From: Amycolatopsis coloradensis
GTDB lineage: Bacteria; Actinomycetota; Actinomycetes; Mycobacteriales; Pseudonocardiaceae
Length of the DNA stretch: 64,000 bases
NCBI RefSeq assembly: GCF_001953865.1
Contig: NZ_MQUQ01000020.1
Location: 204,126-268,125 of the forward strand
Direction of reading: 5' to 3'
Of this stretch, positions 15,779 to 24,528 are shown piece after piece; the first letter of the stretch is position 1; the number at the start of each line of letters is the position of its first letter. The translations under genes and the position numbers were made by a program. Under the pieces are notes generated by a model that saw nothing but the letters and a program-made list of their open reading frames with translations, did no database searches and was not told where the DNA came from.

Positions 15779-17542
15779 TCAGCAGGTGCCGTTGTCGCGC
15801 CAGACACCCCATTGACCGGTGGTTCCGGGTTCCTCGCCTTGCGTCCACCATTGGGCCGCCCACTTGTGCCCGTTGTGGGAGACGGTCGCACCGCCGGTAT
15901 AGGTGGACGCCCGGTCCCAAACGGGAAGCGAACAGGTGCCGGGGTTGGTGGATCCGGTCTCCCAGGGGACCTGGCTCGACGCGTAGTAGCCGATGCCCTG
16001 CGCCTGCCAGCGCGGGGCCTGTGCGCCGAGGCGCACCCGGAAGACGTTCCAGTCGTGCGTCGACCACGGGGACCAGCCGAGTTCCGCGTGCGCCGGGAGC
16101 CTCGGGAAGGCCAGGTAGTCGATATTCGCCGGGGTCACCACGGTTTCGGTCCACAGTGGGGATTCGACGCCGCGGACGGCCGATTCCGGCACACCGGAGA
16201 GGTAGGCGCCCGGGTTCCAGTTGTAGGCGTCCTGCACCTCGATGTAGCCCGCCCACGAGAGCCCGATCGGCGTGCTGGAGTTGTACTTCATGTCCAGATA
16301 CGCCTTGTTCGCCGGCGACAGGATCACCTTGCTGCCGCGGGCGACGGCGTTCGAGACCTCCGTGCTGGACGTCGTCGTACCCCAGAACTGCGGGGTCGCC
16401 GTGGCCGGCAGGGTGGCCTTGCCGATCTCGTGCCAGCCGACGACCTGCTTGCCGTTGGCGGCCACCAGCGGCAGCACGCGGTTCATGAAGGAGCGGTAGT
16501 CCGCGTCGGTGGTGGCCTGGGCCTCGTCACCACCGAGGTGGAAGTACGGCCCTGGCGTCAGCGCCGCGACCTCCCGGATGACGTCGGCGACGAAGGTGTA
16601 CGTGATCTCCTTGGAGATGCACAGCGAGCTGTAGCCGACCGCGGTGTCGGTGCGCAGCGGGGGAGCGGTGTTGTTGCAGTTCAGCTCGGCGTACGACGCC
16701 TGAGCGGCGTTGGTGTGCCCGGGCATGTCGATCTCGGGGATGACCGTGATGAACCGCGAAGCCGCGTAGTTCACGATCTCGGTGTACTGCGCCTTGGTGT
16801 AGTAGCCGCCGGCGCCGCCGCCGACCTGGGTGCTGCCGCCGTAGGTGGTCAGGCGTGGCCAGCTGTCGATCTGGATCCGCCAGCCCTGGTCGTCGGCCAG
16901 GTGCAGGTGCAGATTGTTGATCTTGTACTGCGCCAGCTGGTCGATGTACCGCTTGACGCTCGCGACCGGGTGGAAGTGCCGCGCGACGTCGAGCATCGCG
17001 CCGCGGTAGCCGAACCGCGGGTAGTCCAGGATGTCCGCGCCAGGGATCGTCCAGGGACCCTGCTGCGCGGTGGAACTCTCGATCTTGCCGGGCAGCAGCT
17101 GTCGCAGCGTCTGGACGCCGCCGAAGAGGCCTTGTGCCGTCGTCGCGCGGAGGATGACCGAAGCGGACCTCGAGTTCAGCTGGTAACCCTGTTCGCCGAC
17201 CCGGGCGTCGGCGCCGGACAGCAGGAGTGAGATGCCGTCAGCGGGTGTGCCCGACGGCGCGTCCGAAACAGGCAGGGCGAAGCCGGTGGACTTGCGCAAA
17301 ACTTCGGCGAGGTAGTCGCCGACCGCCTTGGCGGGCGCCGAACCGGCCTGGGTGTAGATCTTGGTGTTCGCGGTCAGGGAGTGGTCCGAGCCGGTGACGG
17401 CTTGGGCCGAGACCGGCACGGGGACGACCGCCTGAAGTGGCGGGGTGGCCGCGTCGGCGACAGGGGCGGCTGCGGTGGTGACGCCGACGAGCAGCGCCAC
17501 CCCGACGAAAGCGCGGCCCAGCCGCGTTCTCAAGGTCTTCAC
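15779..17542 (-). CDS. Secreted beta-N-acetylhexosaminidase (GH20) with chitin-binding module
   Basis: Releases N-acetylglucosamine from chitin oligomers outside the cell. The 587-residue precursor begins with a signal peptide (KTLRTRLGRAFVGVALLVGV, cleavage near ADAATPP), followed by a GH20b-like N-domain (about 40-170), the GH20 barrel with catalytic Asp339-Glu340 in HLGGDEA, and a C-terminal CBM5/12-like module (AQWWTQGEEPG near the end). The GTG at 17542 follows GGAGG; the further upstream frame is not a signal peptide. A DasR-type site lies about 70 bp upstream. Confidence 0.94.
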   Translation of the reverse strand: MKTLRTRLGRAFVGVALLVGVTTAAAPVADAATPPLQAVVPVPVSAQAVTGSDHSLTANTKIYTQAGSAPAKAVGDYLAEVLRKSTGFALPVSDAPSGTPADGISLLLSGADARVGEQGYQLNSRSASVILRATTAQGLFGGVQTLRQLLPGKIESSTAQQGPWTIPGADILDYPRFGYRGAMLDVARHFHPVASVKRYIDQLAQYKINNLHLHLADDQGWRIQIDSWPRLTTYGGSTQVGGGAGGYYTKAQYTEIVNYAASRFITVIPEIDMPGHTNAAQASYAELNCNNTAPPLRTDTAVGYSSLCISKEITYTFVADVIREVAALTPGPYFHLGGDEAQATTDADYRSFMNRVLPLVAANGKQVVGWHEIGKATLPATATPQFWGTTTSSTEVSNAVARGSKVILSPANKAYLDMKYNSSTPIGLSWAGYIEVQDAYNWNPGAYLSGVPESAVRGVESPLWTETVVTPANIDYLAFPRLPAHAELGWSPWSTHDWNVFRVRLGAQAPRWQAQGIGYYASSQVPWETGSTNPGTCSLPVWDRASTYTGGATVSHNGHKWAAQWWTQGEEPGTTGQWGVWRDNGTC

Positions 17543-17610
17543 CGGGGCCTCCAGGGGACAGGAGACGTGACCCACGTCACGCATGGACCAATCGTCGCAT
17601 TTTCGCCTTC

Positions 17611-17626
17611 AAAGGTCTAGACCACC
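17611..17626. promoter_or_regulatory. DasR-responsive element (dre-like operator)
   Basis: AAAGGTCTAGACCACC contains the perfect GGTCTAGACC core of the DasR site, in the divergent gap upstream of the chitobiase gene. DasR is the GntR repressor that controls N-acetylglucosamine and chitin genes in actinomycetes, so the target makes biological sense. Confidence 0.75.
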
Positions 17627-17694
17627 GGAGTGAAACCTTGGAGTGACTTGAAGGTCACATTCCGTGCCGTCGGGAGGGGACTATCGTCGGAATC

Positions 17695-18744
17695 GTGTTC
17701 GACGACCTGCGTTTCCCGGTGATAGCGGCTCCGATGGCCGGCGGGCCGACCACTCCCGAGCTGGTGGCCGCGGTGAGCGCGGCGGGCGGCTTCGGCTTCC
17801 TGGCAGGCGGTTATCTGAGTGCCGATGCCCTCGCGGACCGGGTGGCGAAGACGGCCGAGCTGACCGGTGAACCTTTCGGGGTGAACCTGTTCGTCCCCGG
17901 TGGCGCCGCGTCGGCGGATCTCAGTGAGCACATCGAGCGCTGGCGCACGGAGGCCGCACACTACGGCGTCGAGCCCGGCGAGCCTCAGTGGGACGACGAC
18001 GCCTACGCCGCGAAACTCGGGCTAGTTCTGGAACGGAAGGTGCCGGTGGTGTCTTTCACCTTCGGCACACCTTCACCCGAGGATGTCGAACGCCTGCACG
18101 CCAACGGGAGCAAGGTGGCCGTCACCGTCACCACGCCGACCGAGGCCGATCAGGCCGTCGCCGTCGGCGCGGACGCCCTCGTGGTCCAGGGATTCGAAGC
18201 CGGAGCACATCGAGGGCTCTTCGCTGACGAGGCCGGGGCCGAGGGCGGGGGAGCGCAGTACGGAGTGCTCAGCTTGCTTCGGCTGGTGTCGGCGCGGACG
18301 GACTTGCCGCTCGTCGCGACCGGCGGGCTCGTGCACGGCGCCGACATCGCCGCGGTGCTGGCGGCCGGCGCTGTCGCGGCCCAGCTGGGTACCGCGTTCC
18401 TGCGGGCGGACGAGGCCGGCACGCAGCCCGCGCACCGGAAGGCGCTGGCGGACGGCGGCAGGCCGACCGCGTTCACCAGGGCGTTCAGCGGACGACCCGC
18501 GCGCTCGCTGGTCAACCGTGCGGTCACGGACTTCTCGGCCACGGCACCGTCGGCGTATCCGGAGGTCAACAACCTGACCAAGCCGATCCGCGCGGCCGCG
18601 GGAAAGGCGGGAGACCCCGAAGTGATGTCTCTCTACGCGGGGCAGACCTACGAACTCGCGGGCTCCGGCCCGGCGGCGTCGATCGTCGAACGCCTCCAGA
18701 CCGAAGCCCGCGAAGCCGCTACGCGTTTGAGTCGTCTCCGCTGA
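17695..18744 (+). CDS. Nitronate monooxygenase family protein
   Basis: A 349-residue FMN TIM-barrel enzyme of the nitronate monooxygenase/2-nitropropane dioxygenase family, which oxidises nitronates. The N-terminus FPVIAAPMAGGPTTPELVAAV binds FMN; VVQGFEAGAHRG and the LVATGGLVHGADIAAVLAAGA phosphate-binding loop are conserved. GTG start. The 3' end overlaps the convergent permease by 26 bp. Confidence 0.9.
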   Translation: MFDDLRFPVIAAPMAGGPTTPELVAAVSAAGGFGFLAGGYLSADALADRVAKTAELTGEPFGVNLFVPGGAASADLSEHIERWRTEAAHYGVEPGEPQWDDDAYAAKLGLVLERKVPVVSFTFGTPSPEDVERLHANGSKVAVTVTTPTEADQAVAVGADALVVQGFEAGAHRGLFADEAGAEGGGAQYGVLSLLRLVSARTDLPLVATGGLVHGADIAAVLAAGAVAAQLGTAFLRADEAGTQPAHRKALADGGRPTAFTRAFSGRPARSLVNRAVTDFSATAPSAYPEVNNLTKPIRAAAGKAGDPEVMSLYAGQTYELAGSGPAASIVERLQTEAREAATRLSRLR

Positions 18745-20197
18745 CCTGCTTCGCGTCGCCGCTGTTCGCGTTCAACGCGGAATGACGGCGGCTGTAAACG
18801 AAGTAAATGAACAGGCCGAGGGCGAACCAGCCCGCGAACCGCAGCCAGGTGTGGTAGTTCAGGAACGTGATCAGCCAGATCGAGAAGACGATGCCGACGA
18901 TCGGCACGACCGGCATGCCCGGGGTTTTGAACGACCGCGGCAGGTCCGGCTGCTTGTAGCGCAACACGATCACCGCGACGCAGACGACGACGAACGCGAG
19001 CAGGATGCCGATGTTCGTCAGTTCCGCGGCCTCACCGATGGGCAGCAGCCCGGCGATGATCGCCGACGCGATGCCGAGCACCCAGGTCATCCGGCTCGGC
19101 ACCTTGCGCACCGGGTGGGTCTTGCCGAACCACTTGGGCAGCAGTCCGTCGCGGCTCATCGAGTAGCCGACCCGGCTCGCGCCCATGAGAAAGGTGAACA
19201 GCACCGTGGTGATACCGATGATCGCGCCGACCGCGATGATCAGGCCGAGCCACTTCATCCCGAGACCGGCGAAGGCACTGGAGAAGGCGGCTTCGCTGTC
19301 GATGTCCTTGTAGTTGACCATCCCGGTCAGGACCAGGCAAGCCAGCACGTAGAGCACCATCGAGATGGCAAGCGAGTAGATGATCGCCTTCGGCATGTGC
19401 TTCTGGGAGTCGGTCGACTCCTCGGCCGCGGTGGACATCGCGTCGTAGCCGAACACCGCGAAGAACACCGTCGCCGCACCGGTGAACGCACCACTGAGGC
19501 CGAACGGGAAGAAGTTCGAGTAGTTGTCGGTGTTGATGTGGAAGACGCCGACGACGACCACCAGCAGGACCAGGCCGACCTTCAAGTAGACCAGCAGCGT
19601 CTCGAACCGGGCCGCGTTCTTCATGCCCTGGTTGAGGATGAAGGCGATCAGCAGGCACAGCAGCACGGCGAACAGGTTGACCTTGTAGGACCCTGGCTCG
19701 ACGCCGGCTTTCTCGGTGCCTGGAGCGCCGAGCATCCACGTCGGCAGGTCGATGTTGAGATATCCGAGTAGCTCGTTGAAGTAGCCGGAGATGCCGATCG
19801 CGACCACCGCCACGATCGCGGTGTACTCCAGCAGCAGGTCCCAGCCGATGAACCAGCCGACGATCTCGCCCAGCACGGTGTACCCGTAGGTGTAGGCGGA
19901 TCCGGCGCGGGGGATCAGCCCGGCGAATTCGGCGTAGGAGAACGCGGCGGCCGCGCTGGCGATACCCGCGATGAGGAACGAGATGAGCACCGCTGGTCCG
20001 GCCGTCTTGTTCGCGACCGCGCCGGCCAGGGAGAAGATTCCCGCGCCGATGATGCCGCCGACCCCGATCGCGGTCAGCTGGCGCAGGCCGAGCGTGCGCT
20101 GGAGCCCACCACCACCGTCACTCAGTTCTTGGATCTGGTCGATCGGTTTGCGGCGGAATACCCCGGATCCCGAGCCCAGGCTGCGCGGTGCGGACAT
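18719..20197 (-). CDS. APC-family amino acid permease
   Basis: A 492-residue transporter with about 12-13 membrane helices, resembling cationic amino-acid permeases: GVGGIIGAGIFSLAGAVANKTAGPAVLISFLIAG is the substrate-binding helix 1, and FFAVFGYDAMSTAAEES lies mid-protein. The ATG at 20197 (MSAPRSLG) is preferred to an upstream start with no support. Substrate unproven. The last 26 bases overlap the convergent nitronate monooxygenase gene. Confidence 0.9.
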   Translation of the reverse strand: MSAPRSLGSGSGVFRRKPIDQIQELSDGGGGLQRTLGLRQLTAIGVGGIIGAGIFSLAGAVANKTAGPAVLISFLIAGIASAAAAFSYAEFAGLIPRAGSAYTYGYTVLGEIVGWFIGWDLLLEYTAIVAVVAIGISGYFNELLGYLNIDLPTWMLGAPGTEKAGVEPGSYKVNLFAVLLCLLIAFILNQGMKNAARFETLLVYLKVGLVLLVVVVGVFHINTDNYSNFFPFGLSGAFTGAATVFFAVFGYDAMSTAAEESTDSQKHMPKAIIYSLAISMVLYVLACLVLTGMVNYKDIDSEAAFSSAFAGLGMKWLGLIIAVGAIIGITTVLFTFLMGASRVGYSMSRDGLLPKWFGKTHPVRKVPSRMTWVLGIASAIIAGLLPIGEAAELTNIGILLAFVVVCVAVIVLRYKQPDLPRSFKTPGMPVVPIVGIVFSIWLITFLNYHTWLRFAGWFALGLFIYFVYSRRHSALNANSGDAKQVSGDDSNA

Positions 20198-20363
20198 CGT
20201 CGTCTCCCAACAGAGTGTGCCTTCGGACTGGGTCACAGTCCGAAAGGGAGACTAAGCCGTGCCCAGCGAATGGGTGAGCTGAGTGTCCTGTGAGGTGAAT
20301 TACTTGACCACACGGACCTGGGAAGACCGCGCCGTACGGTGGTCCGTCGGTTCGGATCGCGGT

Positions 20364-20433
20364 CGGGGCGAGGGGATTCGAACCCGACACCTCAGCGATT
20401 TGACGGCTGAGGAGCACCGACCGCTACGCCCCG
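20364..20433 (-). other. tRNA-like sequence, probably a degenerate tRNA
   Basis: On the minus strand, CGGGGCG (20433-20427) pairs with CGCCCCG (20370-20364) like an acceptor stem. A hairpin CCTCAGC/GCTGAGG with loop CGTCAAATC stands where an anticodon arm would be, and a T-loop TTCGAAT is flanked by GGG/CCC. The T-stem has two mismatches, the D-arm pairs only two or three bases, and the anticodon loop is nine long (TCA or CAA could be read). The first bases overlap the 3' end of the EamA gene, whose TAG stop lies at 20424-20426. Most likely a tRNA relic or integration scar. Confidence 0.4.
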
Positions 20434-21341
20434 GTGGGTTGCTTCGGCTTTTGAACGTGAGTTTCTTTCGCACGCTGGGTCAGGGCGACGGCCAGTGAGA
20501 CGAGGACGACGCCCGCGATCTCCCAAGCGGTCAGGAACCGGCCGAAGAACGCCCAGTCCAGCAACGCGGTGACCGGTGGGACGCAGTAGAACAAGCTGGT
20601 CACCTTGGTGGCTTCACCTTTGCCGATCATCAAGTACAGCAGCGCGGTCGCTCCGACGGACACGACGAGGACCATCCACCCCACCGCGGCGACGAGCTCG
20701 GGATTCACCTGCGCGCGCAGGTGTCCCGTGGTGAGGGCGAGGAGGGCGTAAACGATGGCGCTGATGGTGCTCTGCAGAGCCAGTGAGGCCCACACCCCGA
20801 CGCCGACCGTGCGTCCCTGCACCAGCGTTCCCGCGGTGATGCCGATCAGTGCCGCGAGGGAGAACACCATACCCAGCACGCTGCCGACATCGCTCAGGTC
20901 GATTCCCGACCCGGAGGTGACCACGACCCCGGCGAAACCCGATGCCAGACCCGCGTACAGGGTGGGGTTGCGGCCGGGGCGGGTCAGGATCGCGGTCAGG
21001 ACCGGCTGGAACCCGACCAGCACCGCGACCACTCCCGCCGGCGCTCCTGTCCCCAACGCCAGGAAGAAGAACCCCTGGTAGAACACCTGCAGCAGGAGCG
21101 CGACAGTGATCAGGCGGGCCCACTGGCCCCGGCGGGCAGGCAGTGGATCACGAACGACCAGCCACACCAGCCACGAGACCGCGGCCGCGCCGGTGGCGCG
21201 TAACAGCAGGAACGTCACCACCGACGAATGTTCGAGGCCGTACAGCACGGCGATGGCGCCACTGGCCCACATGAGCACGAACGCGATCGGCGCGCCGACC
21301 TTGAGTGAGCTGTCACTCGAATGAGATGCGACTTCGGGCAT
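20424..21341 (-). CDS. EamA/DMT-superfamily transporter
   Basis: A 305-residue ten-helix carrier: APIAFVLMWASGAIAVLYGLEHSSV, VFYQGFFFLALGTGAPAGVVAVLVGFQPVLTAI, and the second repeat ending FGRFLTAWEIAGVVLVSLAVAL. It lies downstream of, and co-directional with, the broken proline-hydroxylase gene, so it may once have exported that enzyme's product or a related amino acid. The 3' end overlaps a tRNA-like sequence. Substrate unknown. Confidence 0.87.
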   Translation of the reverse strand: MPEVASHSSDSSLKVGAPIAFVLMWASGAIAVLYGLEHSSVVTFLLLRATGAAAVSWLVWLVVRDPLPARRGQWARLITVALLLQVFYQGFFFLALGTGAPAGVVAVLVGFQPVLTAILTRPGRNPTLYAGLASGFAGVVVTSGSGIDLSDVGSVLGMVFSLAALIGITAGTLVQGRTVGVGVWASLALQSTISAIVYALLALTTGHLRAQVNPELVAAVGWMVLVVSVGATALLYLMIGKGEATKVTSLFYCVPPVTALLDWAFFGRFLTAWEIAGVVLVSLAVALTQRAKETHVQKPKQPTGA

Positions 21342-21367
21342 CGGTGGCCGTGTTTCTTCCGGCTCGG

Positions 21368-21399
21368 GTGGGGGGATCCGAGCGGTCGGATTCCCCCAC
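21368..21399 (-). terminator. Hairpin between the hydroxylase pseudogene and the EamA gene
   Basis: GTGGGGGGATCCGA (21368-21381) and TCGGATTCCCCCAC (21386-21399) pair with one mismatch around GCGG. It can terminate or attenuate transcripts running from the hydroxylase gene into the transporter gene. Confidence 0.55.
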
Positions 21400-21413
21400 T
21401 GGTCGAGGGGGGG

Positions 21414-22274
21414 TCAGGCGGCGGCGAGCCGTTCACCGAGGGCGCGCTGACCGATCATGTAGTCGCGTACCCCCTCCGCCCTCGCTGTCAACGACGCGTC
21501 GTCAGCCAGACGACAGGCTTCGATGAACCACGTGTAGGTTTCGGCGGCGGCACGTCGTACCGGTAATGCACCCGGGACATCAGGAACAAGATGTCTTTGA
21601 AGTTGTCCTCGTCGATGACCTCACCGAGGCGGACAAGCTTGTCGCGATGCTCGTCGGTAAAGGCTTCCCCGCTACGATTTCCGGCTTCAGGGCAGGCCGG
21701 TAGAACGATTTGTCGGCGAAGATCCGATCTTCTGTGAAAGCACCTTCGAAGCGAAGTCGACACACAGTGATTGCCTGCTGTTCGAGGAGAAATTGACCGC
21801 CGAATGAGGGGCGGCGGCGTCGAGATACCAGATTTCGCCTGGGCGCATGTGGATAACGGTGTCATCATCGGAATGGAAGGCGGATTCGTTGTCTTCGAGG
21901 ACCATGAACGTACGGAAGTACTGGTCGTTGTCCTTGTTCAGCTCGATGAAGTCCCGGTGCGGGATGACCATGGCGTCCACCAGGTTGCGGGCTCGGGCCA
22001 TCTTGACGATCTTCGGGTCGAACACCGTCTGGATCAATTCGTGCAGGTAGGGGGCTTTTGCGGCATGTGCTGTCGGCTTCGCCGCTCCCTGGATGTCCCG
22101 ATACATGGTGTCGTCCGCCTCGCCGCTGGAGTTCCAGAGGGAAAGGTTCTTCCAGTATCCGGAGCTGACTTCGTCGCACTCTTCCTCGACTCGTGGAATC
22201 GAGGCCAGCGCTTCGAGGTCATACTGGAGCCTGGCCCTGTCCAATTCGACTTTGCCCACGATGTGAGAGCGCAC
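21414..22274 (-). pseudogene. Proline-4-hydroxylase-like Fe(II)/2-oxoglutarate enzyme, three frameshifts
   Basis: The first 180 or so residues read well: MRSHIVGKVELDRARLQYDL, GYWKNLSLWNSSG, VIPHRDFIEL (first iron His and Asp) and MRPGEIWYLDAAAPHSAVNFSS (second iron His). This matches rhizobial L-proline cis-4-hydroxylases. After LCVDFAS (near 21745) family sequence continues in a second frame (GAFTEDRIFADKSFYRPALKPEIV), then a third from about 21675 (EAFTDEHRDKLVRLGEVI, ILFLMSRVHY), then from about 21550 back in the original frame (ETYTWFIEACRLADD, ending LGERLAAA). Each step equals one missing base, and the total restores the starting frame; full length would be about 286 residues, the family norm. 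Lower GC than its neighbours. Sequencing error or genuine decay cannot be told apart here. Confidence 0.82.
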
Positions 22275-22382
22275 CGATTCCCCCCCCGTAAGTTCGTACT
22301 TTCCGGACTTGCGCCGACAGCTCCATGACGCGGCCGTCGGAACGCGATTCTCTCTTGGTGGGTGCAGTTCTTTATATCACCG

Positions 22383-22414
22383 TTCGAAACCCTCGCGACA
22401 ATGCTCATTTCGAA
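22383..22414. promoter_or_regulatory. Inverted repeat in the LysR-hydroxylase divergent promoter
   Basis: TTCGAAA (22383-22389) and TTTCGAA (22408-22414) are perfect inverted copies 18 bases apart, 20 bp upstream of the LysR gene. LysR regulators typically bind a dyad in the gap shared with a divergent target, so this is the probable recognition site. Confidence 0.5.
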
Positions 22415-22434
22415 TGACGGTATGCTTGGAGGTT

Positions 22435-23286
22435 ATGGGGGTTGAGTTCCGGCACCTGGAGGCGTTTCTCGCGGCAGCCGAGGAAGGCAGCATCAGTCGT
22501 GCGGCGCGACTGCTGAGAGTGACTCAGCCTGCCCTGTCCCGGACGTTGTCCCAGCTGGAACAACAGGTAGGGACCACGTTGCTGCGCCGGTCGGCGAAAG
22601 GCGTGGAACTCACCGTCGCGGGAATGGCGTTCCGGACAAAAGCGATACAGGCTGTCAAAGCGTTCACCGAAGCCCTGTCCAGTCCATTCGACGCGCCGAG
22701 GCCGTTACGTGTGGGACATGCCTGGGCCGCGCTGGGGCGATTCACCACGAATCTGATCCAGCGGTGGCGGAGCGAATACCGGGAATACCAACTGCACCTG
22801 CGGCAGGTCGATGACGTCTACGCCAAGCTGGACGAGGCCGCCATCGACATCGCCGTGGTGAGGGGCAGGCGCCCCGGGCCGGGATACCGGCACGAGTTGC
22901 TCTATCAGGAGGCCCGCTTGGTGGCCGTCCCCCTTCAGCACGAGCTGGCGAACCGCCGGTCGGTGACTCTCGGGGAAGTGGCTCGATACGACCTTGTCGT
23001 GAACACCGCTTCCGGAACAACCGAACCCGATCTGTGGAAAGAGAATCGGCGGCCCGCCGTCACGGTCGAAGTGGGCACTGTCGATGACTGGTTGAGCAAC
23101 ATCGCCGCGGGGGCGGGGCTCGGCATCACCCCGGATCCCAGTAGCCAGCTGTATCAGCGCCCCGAGATCGTCTACGTTCCCCTCAGCGACGCTCCCCCTG
23201 TCGCCGTGTACCTGGCGTGGCCGCCACACTCCCCGCATCCCGCGCTCCGCGACTTCCTCGCCGTCGCCAAAGCGCTGGTCGGGTAA
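22435..23286 (+). CDS. LysR-family transcriptional regulator
   Basis: A 283-residue regulator. The winged helix-turn-helix is at the N-terminus (EFRHLEAFLAAAEEGSISRAARLLRVTQPALSRTL), followed by a linker helix and a substrate-binding domain from about residue 90. The ATG at 22435 is set by TTGGAGG upstream; longer frames run into the shared promoter. It is divergent from the proline-hydroxylase-like pseudogene, its presumed target, so it may now lack that target. Confidence 0.92.
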   Translation: MGVEFRHLEAFLAAAEEGSISRAARLLRVTQPALSRTLSQLEQQVGTTLLRRSAKGVELTVAGMAFRTKAIQAVKAFTEALSSPFDAPRPLRVGHAWAALGRFTTNLIQRWRSEYREYQLHLRQVDDVYAKLDEAAIDIAVVRGRRPGPGYRHELLYQEARLVAVPLQHELANRRSVTLGEVARYDLVVNTASGTTEPDLWKENRRPAVTVEVGTVDDWLSNIAAGAGLGITPDPSSQLYQRPEIVYVPLSDAPPVAVYLAWPPHSPHPALRDFLAVAKALVG

Positions 23287-23300
23287 GCGGGAGAGCGCAC

Positions 23301-24344
23301 CTATCCGGCGACGGTGTCCTCGCTCACTTCAGCCGCCACGCGAGAGGCGATCTTCGACGGCCTTGACGCGCTGGCGGAGAAGTAGGTCAGCAGCTCCGAG
23401 ATCTCGACGGGGTCGTCCAGCTGCGGGCAGTGGCCCCAGTCTTCGCGCACCATCAGCCTGCTGTGCGGGACCAGCGCGTGCAGCCGCCGTCCGGAGGCGG
23501 CGCTGACCAGCTTGTCCTTGCCGCAGACGACTACCACGAGCGGAACACGGACCTCTTCGAGCCGGTACGCGTTCGTCAGCTCTTCGACGAGTTGCCTTGC
23601 CTGCTCGAGCCGGGTGGTGGTGGAACGGTAGTCGGGGAACAGGGAGGTGAACCGGCGTACCTGGTCGGCGTCCGCGGCCGTGGCGTTGGCGTACAGCAGC
23701 CGGGGCACGACCTGCTCGGCCACGGCGCGGACGACGAAACCGGGGATCGGCAGCGGCAGCGCCGAGTACATCCGCAGCGGCAGTGGGTAGCGCGCCATGG
23801 TCCGGATCAGCCAGCTGTCCACGAAACCGGGAGCGGCGATCGACACCACGCCCGCGACCGGCAGCCGGTGGTTCTCCGCGGCGCGCAGGCTCATCGTGCC
23901 GCCGAGCGAGTTGCCCGCGAGCACCACCGTGCCGAGAACGGCCTGCTCCTTGATCACGGCGGCGGTGAACGCGTCCAGCTGCGGCAGCATCGGGCCCGGT
24001 CGCAGTGGCTGTGCGTCACCGAAACCCGGTAGATCGACCGCGACCGCCGGGATCCCGGCGGTCGCGAGCAGTTCCAGAACCGGGCGCCAGGTGTCGGCGC
24101 TGTCGCAGTAACCGTGGAGCAGCACCAGTCTCGGTGCGGTCGGCTTGGCGTGCCCGCGCGTGGCCGTCCGCCTGCCGAGTACCCGGCGAGGCGCGCGATC
24201 GGCGGATTCCACCGGCGGCGGCCCGACTTCGAGCACTCTGGTGCGGACACCGGCATAGCGCCGGAAAGAGACACGGATCGGGTCGGCTTCGGTGGTTGTC
24301 CGGCCCCCGGGGTCCGCCGGTTCGGGCCGCTGCGATGCGGTCAT
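23301..24344 (-). CDS. Alpha/beta hydrolase
   Basis: A 347-residue hydrolase. The oxyanion segment LVLLHGYCDSADTW, the nucleophile elbow GNSLGG, the acid in VCGKDKLVSAASG and the catalytic His in EDWGHCPQLDDP are all present. The N-terminal 55 residues are Arg/Pro/Glu-rich and probably disordered. No signal peptide. The substrate (ester, epoxide or C-C bond) cannot be told. Confidence 0.85.
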   Translation of the reverse strand: MTASQRPEPADPGGRTTTEADPIRVSFRRYAGVRTRVLEVGPPPVESADRAPRRVLGRRTATRGHAKPTAPRLVLLHGYCDSADTWRPVLELLATAGIPAVAVDLPGFGDAQPLRPGPMLPQLDAFTAAVIKEQAVLGTVVLAGNSLGGTMSLRAAENHRLPVAGVVSIAAPGFVDSWLIRTMARYPLPLRMYSALPLPIPGFVVRAVAEQVVPRLLYANATAADADQVRRFTSLFPDYRSTTTRLEQARQLVEELTNAYRLEEVRVPLVVVVCGKDKLVSAASGRRLHALVPHSRLMVREDWGHCPQLDDPVEISELLTYFSASASRPSKIASRVAAEVSEDTVAG

Positions 24345-24504
24345 GATTCCAGGTTAACCGCGAGAGATCGGATTTTGGTCGAACTTTGGTCGTGAAAAGC
24401 TCGCTGAGTCATAACGTTCTTGACACTTGACAAGGCCAGGAAATGGCTGTTTGACCTGCGTGGACCGCGCGGACGTGCGCTCATGTGCGTGCTTGATCTT
24501 GAGC

Positions 24505-24525
24505 GAGGGGGAGAATCCACCCCTC
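24505..24525 (-). terminator. Weak hairpin after the MDR dehydrogenase gene
   Basis: GAGGGG (24505-24510) and CCCCTC (24520-24525) form a short stem immediately downstream of the minus-strand dehydrogenase stop codon. The rest of the 184-bp gap to the hydrolase gene shows no other feature. Confidence 0.35.
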
Positions 24526-24528
24526 CGA

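Noticed and set aside
18719-18744. A frameshift at the convergent ends of the nitronate monooxygenase and permease genes
   Set aside because: Both proteins end naturally with family-length C-termini; a 26-bp tail-to-tail overlap is ordinary here.
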